This document shows positions 15,544 to 20,083 of a stretch of DNA of 20,083 nt, in pieces (position 1 is the stretch's first letter; every line of letters starts with the position of its first letter). Under the pieces are notes generated by a model. The model was not told where the DNA came from and did no database searches. It saw only the letters and a list, made by a program, of their open reading frames with translations. The translations under genes and the position numbers were made by a program. Location of the stretch: contig DEQO01000039.1 of the NCBI GenBank assembly GCA_002360495.1, positions 1 through 20,083 of the forward strand, read 5' to 3'. Source of the DNA: Flavobacteriales bacterium UBA3364. Lineage in GTDB: Bacteria; Bacteroidota; Bacteroidia; Flavobacteriales_F; PHOS-HE28.

Positions 15544-16266
15544 CTATTCCGGGACGATGACCGCGATCAGCACGCCAAGTTCCCCATCCATTTCTGCGAC
15601 CCCTTCTTCCGGAATGAAGGCCTTGCTCACAAAACCATCCAGGTATAGCGCGTTCCTGCAACCACGATCCTTGAACCACGTCGCGAAGTCGTGGAAGCTC
15701 ACGGGCACCCTCGAGATGCCGAAGAGCACGCGACCATCGGCCAGTATGCCGACCCCATTGCGGATGTTCAGGTTCTTCGACCCCGGCGTGAAGAGCTTGT
15801 TCACGGCGCCGTCGACGACCAGCATCGGCCCGGATTGCGTGGCGTAGCGGACATGGAGCATGTTGGTCACATCCGCCGTGCGGCGAACGAATGCGCTGCC
15901 ATCGTCCAGGATGCCGAAAACACCGTTCGGCTGCAGCAGGAAGTTGCCGGATCCCTCTGTCCGCCGGTCGATCTTCCGGATGATCTTTCCATCCTCGATG
16001 TAAAGTCCGACAGGGGATCGATCAGGCATGTACATGCCGCCGTTCATGGCGAACCGGACGGTCTTGCCACGGCGTTCCACCCAACCCTTCAACGATCCGA
16101 TGTTCCCGAACACCGCGCCGCTGTCATTCTTCAAATGGAAGGTGATCGGCTCTTTCCGGGGGTCGACGATGCGGGCGGCGGAACGGTCGGGCTTGACCAT
16201 GCTCGATGAATGGCCAAGAAAGGACAGACCCAGGATAGCGACCGGCTGGATGTATCTGCTGATCAT
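15544..16266 (-). CDS. Phosphodiester glycosidase-like protein (DUF2233/NAGPA family)
   Basis: A 240-residue protein of the family containing human NAGPA, which removes GlcNAc from phosphodiesters; bacterial members are mostly uncharacterised. Seen: MNGGMYMPDRSPVGLYIEDG, the family core (about residues 72-91), QPNGVF, QSGPMLVVDG, RNGVGI, and ALYLDG near the end. The ATG at 16266 gives a short hydrophobic segment (ISRYIQPVAILGLSFLG), probably a signal peptide, so the protein should act in the periplasm. The frame is open upstream to 16359, but that part overlaps the preceding gene. The start is one base after the stop of the S26-like gene, so translation is coupled. Its substrate could be a cell-envelope glycan or phosphodiester, which is not shown. 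Confidence 0.87.
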   Translation of the reverse strand: MISRYIQPVAILGLSFLGHSSSMVKPDRSAARIVDPRKEPITFHLKNDSGAVFGNIGSLKGWVERRGKTVRFAMNGGMYMPDRSPVGLYIEDGKIIRKIDRRTEGSGNFLLQPNGVFGILDDGSAFVRRTADVTNMLHVRYATQSGPMLVVDGAVNKLFTPGSKNLNIRNGVGILADGRVLFGISRVPVSFHDFATWFKDRGCRNALYLDGFVSKAFIPEEGVAEMDGELGVLIAVIVPE

Positions 16267-16267
16267 A

Positions 16268-16963
16268 TCAGAACACATGGAAGACGACTCCAACGATCTG
16301 CTGCGCGTGGACCATTCCCAGATAGCGCGAATCCAGACTTTGGTTCCGGTTGTCGCCAAGTAGGAAGTAGTGGTCCATGGGTACTACGCACGGGCCGAAC
16401 CGGTCTTGGTTCCATCCGTTGGCAAAGACTTCTTCGATCTGCTCGTCCGGCTCGGCTGCCACTACACGATGCGTGTTCGGGAACTGTTCCATGATCCGGT
16501 CCTCCATGTTCAGGTCCGTAGAGTCACCGGCCGCAGTGCGCAAATAGTCGTTCACTGCGTAGAGCCCTTGTTGGTGCATGGTACGGCGCACCGAAGGAGG
16601 AACGCGGTACCAATGCTTCAACCGCAGGTGTTTATCACGGTCCGTTCCATTGATGTGCAGCCTGCCTTCAATGATCTGCACGGTATCACCCGGCATGCCG
16701 CACACGCGTTGAACGAAAATGGCTCGTTCGTACATGGGGTTGGTCTGCATGTAGCATACCAGGTCGAACAACCCAGGACGGCGTTCTCCTTGTGCCATGA
16801 TGTAACTGCCCGTGGGAATGGCCGGCTCGCAACCTGCTGTGGGTACAACATAGAACTGCAGTGCTCCGGTGAGCCGAGCATAGGCTAGACCGGCCATCCC
16901 CATCACCACCATGAGCCCCAGGCCAGCCAAGGCGTAGATCGACCATTTTGTCCGTGTCGACAT
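16268..16963 (-). CDS. Signal peptidase I-like (S26) protein lacking the Ser/Lys dyad
   Basis: A 231-residue membrane-anchored protein with one N-terminal helix (about 8-29). It has the S26 fold markers: VPTAGCEPAIPTGSYIM (40-56, equivalent to the P-S-G-S-M-x-P-T box), FVQRVCGMPGD (83-93, equivalent to the Y-x-K-R-x-x-G-x-P-G-D box), and LLGDNRNQSLDSRYLG (201-216), which is fully conserved. In the first box the catalytic Ser is replaced by G44, with C45 in the position of Met; in the second the general-base Lys is replaced by Q85. The codons read clearly (GGT TGC and CAA), so this is not a translation slip. It is probably inactive as a Ser/Lys protease or uses another chemistry. It starts 9 bp after the DUF5723-type gene and ends one base before the DUF2233-like gene. 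I would not call it lepB. Confidence 0.88.
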   Translation of the reverse strand: MSTRTKWSIYALAGLGLMVVMGMAGLAYARLTGALQFYVVPTAGCEPAIPTGSYIMAQGERRPGLFDLVCYMQTNPMYERAIFVQRVCGMPGDTVQIIEGRLHINGTDRDKHLRLKHWYRVPPSVRRTMHQQGLYAVNDYLRTAAGDSTDLNMEDRIMEQFPNTHRVVAAEPDEQIEEVFANGWNQDRFGPCVVPMDHYFLLGDNRNQSLDSRYLGMVHAQQIVGVVFHVF

Positions 16964-16972
16964 AGGGACCCT

Positions 16973-18220
16973 TCAGAAAGCGAAACCGATCCCCGCCGTC
17001 AGACCAAGACCGCGGGTCCTTCCCGTGAAGAAACCGGGAACATGGGGCGTGGAAAGCTCCGCGAGCACGCGCTTTCCGAATCGCCGCTTGGCCGCCAGAC
17101 CGACCCGTAGTGCTCCGGATCCACCATAACTGGCTGTCGCAGCGAGCAGGGTCCGGGTACCTATGCGGCGGCTGCCCATCATCGTCACCTGCGGAACGAA
17201 GCCCGGCAGGTTGCGCTGCTCCACACCCATTCCAAGGCGCCACGAACCTCCCAATTGGATCGAGGCATCGATACTCGCCCGGAAGGGTAGCAACCGCGTG
17301 AATGCGCCGGTCTCATACCGCAGACCCAAGGTATCCAATAACTCGTCCTCACCGATGTTCACGTTGTCCAATGCGAAGATGTTCTCCACCTCCCAACCCC
17401 TGTATGTGAAGAGCGTGTCCTGCTGGATCCGCACCGAGTTCGCATCCCAGACAACGAAGCCGAAGTCTTCCAAAGCAAGTCCAAGATCGACCGCATGTTC
17501 TCCCGGTCCGGACTTCGTGTTCCACCGCGCTGCCGCAGCAATACCGAGCCCATTCGTGCGATCGAAACCACCCCCCGCCGTATCGCTCGCGTAGTAGTCG
17601 CCCAGAAAGGTCGTCCGCAACGTACGGCCATCTTCCCCGGTGGAAAGGCTTGCCCATTTTACGTCAGCGGCTGCATAGGCCTGGCCCCGTACCAGATCCA
17701 AGCGCACGTATGATCCGGACGCTGCGTGTTGTAACCCGGCCCCGATCGTTTGGTAACGGACCTCCTCGTAAGCCGAGGGGGCAAGGATCGCCTGTTCGTT
17801 CTCGAATTCGGCGTTCCCGAAGAAGGCGAGTGTGTATTGATCCTCTGTGAACCGGGTAGCGCGAACATCATGATGCGCGATACTCGCCACCGGCCGCCAT
17901 CCAGGCAGTGCTTCGAAACACGCTGGACCTGTCCAGTTGATGCGTCCCTCGATGATGTTCCCTGCCGCATTCCGACCAGCGTGCAATGCGTTCCGCGACC
18001 GTTCACGGAGATCGGTTCCGAGGTAGCCGCCACGCCGGATCGCCAACGGAAGTTCGTTGTAGACCGAGTTCGCATTGTAATCGAACATCCCTTGCACGGA
18101 AACAACATGCCCCCATCCACGGTTGAGGTCCACGGAGTTGTCCGATGGCACGGGTAACAGCTGTGCCATCCCGTTCAAGGCCATGCAAGCGGTGAGCAGG
18201 AAGACGCTCGTCCTACTCAT
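16973..18220 (-). CDS. Outer-membrane beta-barrel protein, DUF5723-like
   Basis: A 415-residue protein with a signal peptide (about 1-19, MSRTSVFLLTACMALNGMAQ, cleavage after MA). The mature part has many short amphipathic strands with alternating aromatic and small residues (for example YVRLDLVRGQAYAAADV and GLGLTAGIGFAF), and ends on a terminal Phe, the usual outer-membrane insertion signal. The pattern and length suit the DUF5723 porin-like family of Bacteroidota, but I name it from memory of overall shape rather than a diagnostic motif. It overlaps the preceding lipoprotein gene by 8 bp, so the two proteins are likely made in a fixed ratio and may form an outer-membrane complex. Cargo or function is unknown. 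Confidence 0.75.
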   Translation of the reverse strand: MSRTSVFLLTACMALNGMAQLLPVPSDNSVDLNRGWGHVVSVQGMFDYNANSVYNELPLAIRRGGYLGTDLRERSRNALHAGRNAAGNIIEGRINWTGPACFEALPGWRPVASIAHHDVRATRFTEDQYTLAFFGNAEFENEQAILAPSAYEEVRYQTIGAGLQHAASGSYVRLDLVRGQAYAAADVKWASLSTGEDGRTLRTTFLGDYYASDTAGGGFDRTNGLGIAAAARWNTKSGPGEHAVDLGLALEDFGFVVWDANSVRIQQDTLFTYRGWEVENIFALDNVNIGEDELLDTLGLRYETGAFTRLLPFRASIDASIQLGGSWRLGMGVEQRNLPGFVPQVTMMGSRRIGTRTLLAATASYGGSGALRVGLAAKRRFGKRVLAELSTPHVPGFFTGRTRGLGLTAGIGFAF

Positions 18221-19829
18221 CCCCGTTCACGTAATAGCGCGCACCAACGGTGATCTGCAGGTCCATGGCATACCTGTCCAGCAGGCGAAGGTGCTGTGAC
18301 TGGTCCGAAGTGTTGAAGACGATACGTACACGGAAGCGGCCTTCGCCGTAAAGCAGGTCGATCTGTTCGGCCGTGAGCGCAGCATGAAGTTCGGAAGCCG
18401 TGGAGGCGTTGACAAACCCATCGGCCCCGAGGATACCCGCCGTAATATCCCCTTGCACAGGCACAGCGCTAAGGAAGTTCCGGTCACGGTCCACGATATC
18501 CAGGACAATTCGCCCTGAAAAGGGGAACCCATTGGTGGCGAACAGGCTGAGCGTGCCGTCCTGAATGGTCTGTTCCTCTTCGTTCCCCGGTAGGTCCGGT
18601 TTCACGATGTTCTCCAGAACAAGGTCCGTGGCGATCAGGTCCAATGGTACTTCCAGTTCAAGAAGCGCCTGCAGTCGGCTGTCGTGATAGAGGAAATCGT
18701 TCCCATTGCTGATGTCGCCGAGCGGGTTCAGGTCCATGTCCAGGCTGTACTGGAGCTGATCCGGCATGTTCTCGAGGAACAGGTCCACGTTGCTGTCGTC
18801 GTTATCGAGATCGTTCTCGTAAACGCTGGATTGGAAGCCATTACCCAGGTCCAACGCGCGGTTCAGGTTGATCGGTCCATCGAGGATGGCGTGCTCCAGG
18901 TCCACGGTGACACCGGTACGTGTGTTCACGGCTTGCAGGCTGTTCAACCGGATCCGAAGATCCATACCGATGCCGTTCTCAACTTTGATCTTGAGGCGGA
19001 CACGATCGAGGTCAAGAGTACCCGAGACGACGTTGTCGAACAACCCGATCCCGTTGGTCTCGGGGCCTACGGTGACGGTGCGCGATCCGAAATACCCCTT
19101 GGCGTATTGCGTTACCAGATCACGGTATTGCACAGTGATGACGACGCTGTCCTGGTTCGTCACGGTTGCACCGCTGCCGTTCGGGTCCAGTTGGGCGCTC
19201 ACTGAACTGGCCAGCGTGTTCACCTCGTTGAAGAAAGGTCCACGCAGGTCGAAGGATGCTTGGGCAAGGTCCCGTTGGGTACTCGAAAAGGCCGGATCGG
19301 TTGCGGTTCCCGGTCCAACGGATACTTCGAGCCCCGAGCTACCATCCGCGAAAATGGCACCCGGCAGATCGAAGGAACCATTGACCACGCTGCCCATCTT
19401 GTTCTTCATCCGAAGGTCCAGGATACCCTCCCGGACGACCAGTTTGGACAAGGCCAGATCCGGCAGGTCGAACCGGATCAGGTTGTTTTCACTGATCACC
19501 GGGAAGCCGGCCGGCAAGTTGAAGGCATCATTGCCCGGAAGGGGGAGGGCGTACGCATAGACGAAACTGGTGTCCGGGATCTCCAGGACGGTGTCCATGT
19601 CCACGGCAAAAAGCGTTTCCGAATAGACCAATGTGATGGAACCATCCGAAGCAACGTCCTGCAAGGAATCCGGTATGATGTCCGCGATCGTGAACCGCGT
19701 GATCAACAATGGCGCCAGCACATCAACGTCCCAACGTGCGGGTTCGGGATCTTTTCGACAACCGACCAGTGTTGATAGAAATAGAAGGCCGAGGGAGGCA
19801 ACCCGGATCAAGGGGCGGTCGTATTCCAT
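18213..19829 (-). CDS. Large lipoprotein, probably surface exposed, unknown function
   Basis: A 538-residue protein with a lipoprotein signal peptide: LFLSTLVGC with the lipidated cysteine at C24. The residues after it, RKDPEP, are charged and include K-D, similar to the Flavobacteriia lipoprotein export signal that sends lipoproteins to the cell surface. The mature part is beta-rich and acidic with no cysteine and no enzymatic motif; the stretch DLDNDDSNVDLFLENMP...LNPLGDISNGNDFLYHDS (about 340-385) has an Asn/Asp-rich pattern that I recall from similar Flavobacteriales hypothetical lipoproteins. It is the first gene of the operon and overlaps the barrel gene by 8 bp. It may be the exposed partner of that barrel. 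Its family name is unknown to me. Confidence 0.8.
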   Translation of the reverse strand: MEYDRPLIRVASLGLLFLSTLVGCRKDPEPARWDVDVLAPLLITRFTIADIIPDSLQDVASDGSITLVYSETLFAVDMDTVLEIPDTSFVYAYALPLPGNDAFNLPAGFPVISENNLIRFDLPDLALSKLVVREGILDLRMKNKMGSVVNGSFDLPGAIFADGSSGLEVSVGPGTATDPAFSSTQRDLAQASFDLRGPFFNEVNTLASSVSAQLDPNGSGATVTNQDSVVITVQYRDLVTQYAKGYFGSRTVTVGPETNGIGLFDNVVSGTLDLDRVRLKIKVENGIGMDLRIRLNSLQAVNTRTGVTVDLEHAILDGPINLNRALDLGNGFQSSVYENDLDNDDSNVDLFLENMPDQLQYSLDMDLNPLGDISNGNDFLYHDSRLQALLELEVPLDLIATDLVLENIVKPDLPGNEEEQTIQDGTLSLFATNGFPFSGRIVLDIVDRDRNFLSAVPVQGDITAGILGADGFVNASTASELHAALTAEQIDLLYGEGRFRVRIVFNTSDQSQHLRLLDRYAMDLQITVGARYYVNGDE

Positions 19830-19872
19830 TCAGAGGAGCAAAGTACGGCCGCCGCCGGGTTCTTGGGGTGAC

Positions 19873-19880
19873 TAACTTTG
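19873..19880 (+). promoter_or_regulatory. Bacteroidota -7 promoter element before the 19900 gene
   Basis: TAACTTTG matches the TAnnTTTG consensus of the major Bacteroidota sigma factor exactly, 19 bp before the ATG at 19900, which would give a leader of about 13 nt. No clear TTG element is present at the usual upstream spacing. On the opposite strand TACTTTG (19845-19839), one base short of consensus, precedes the lipoprotein gene. Confidence 0.45.
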
Positions 19881-19899
19881 TGGCCGAGAAGCGTCCGAC

Positions 19900-20083
19900 A
19901 TGATCCTAAGACGGCATATCCTGCTCCCGGCGCTGCTTGCGGGTACCGTGATGTTCCTGCTCTCATGGGTCTGGCATGGTCTGGCACTGACGGACCTTCA
20001 GGAATTGGCTGTTCCCAAACCCCTCTATTTCGTTCTGGCGGGTCTGGTCTACACCGTCATCGGATTTTCGCTCACGATCTTGG
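19900..20083 (+). CDS. Start of a small membrane protein, cut by window edge
   Basis: The 61 codons visible encode two hydrophobic segments (LLPALLAGTVMFLLSWVWHGLAL and LYFVLAGLVYTVIGFSLTIL) separated by a short polar loop TDLQELAVPKP. It resembles uncharacterised Bacteroidota integral membrane proteins of about 130-150 residues, but the rest is beyond the window, so no family is assigned. The start ATG at 19900 follows a good TAnnTTTG element and is divergent from the lipoprotein operon, with 70 bp between the starts. Confidence 0.7.
   Translation, partial: MILRRHILLPALLAGTVMFLLSWVWHGLALTDLQELAVPKPLYFVLAGLVYTVIGFSLTIL

Noticed and set aside
16267..16359. Upstream extension of the DUF2233 frame
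   Set aside because: It lies within the S26-like coding region and is Ser/Arg-rich; the signal-like segment starts at 16266.
1..20083. Mobile element, phage, toxin-antitoxin or CRISPR
   Set aside because: No transposase, integrase, terminal repeats, tandem spacer arrays or toxin-like small gene pairs were found on either strand.

Overview
The window is about 20 kb of gene-dense, GC-rich DNA (roughly 58-60% G+C by eye) that reads as a Bacteroidota chromosome, most likely a GC-rich Flavobacteriales-type lineage. The evidence is a protein with a type IX secretion (T9SS) C-terminal sorting domain, a PorE-like TPR/PD40/CRD/OmpA protein, a DUF5723-type outer-membrane barrel, a DUF6814-type small protein beside an MFS carrier, a TAnnTTTG-type promoter element and little use of Shine-Dalgarno sequences. 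I see no transposase, phage gene, CRISPR array, tRNA or rRNA. The taxonomic placement is an inference from protein families.

Layout. Positions 1-5473, minus strand: an MHS-type MFS transporter, a DUF6814-like membrane peptide, a large T9SS-secreted propeller protein and acetyl-CoA synthetase (3' end outside the window). This looks like a carboxylate uptake and activation cluster with a secreted protein inserted in it. Positions 5474-6361 are a long intergenic region holding a palindromic operator-like element, a doubtful small ORF with a hairpin after it, and about 450 bp that I cannot explain. Positions 6362-8077, plus: a secreted M14 zinc carboxypeptidase. Positions 8079-10540, minus: a KefG/KefF-like quinone reductase overlapping a KefC-like K+/H+ antiporter, a complete glutathione-gated potassium efflux module. 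Positions 10624-11166, plus: a conserved protein of unknown function. Positions 11167-11706 are a 540-bp non-coding stretch rich in inverted repeats, including a possible three-way-junction RNA. Positions 11707-14330, plus: queE (queuosine precursor synthesis) overlapping the PorE-like gene by 4 bp.

Positions 14327-19829, minus: six closely packed genes, in transcription order a surface-lipoprotein candidate, a DUF5723-type outer-membrane barrel, a signal-peptidase-I-like protein without its catalytic Ser and Lys, a DUF2233 phosphodiester-glycosidase-like protein, a SugE/Gdx-type SMR exporter and proC. The first four are nearly or actually overlapping and look like an envelope-related operon of unknown purpose; this is the most interesting part of the window. 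Positions 19900-20083, plus: the start of a small membrane protein, divergent from that operon.
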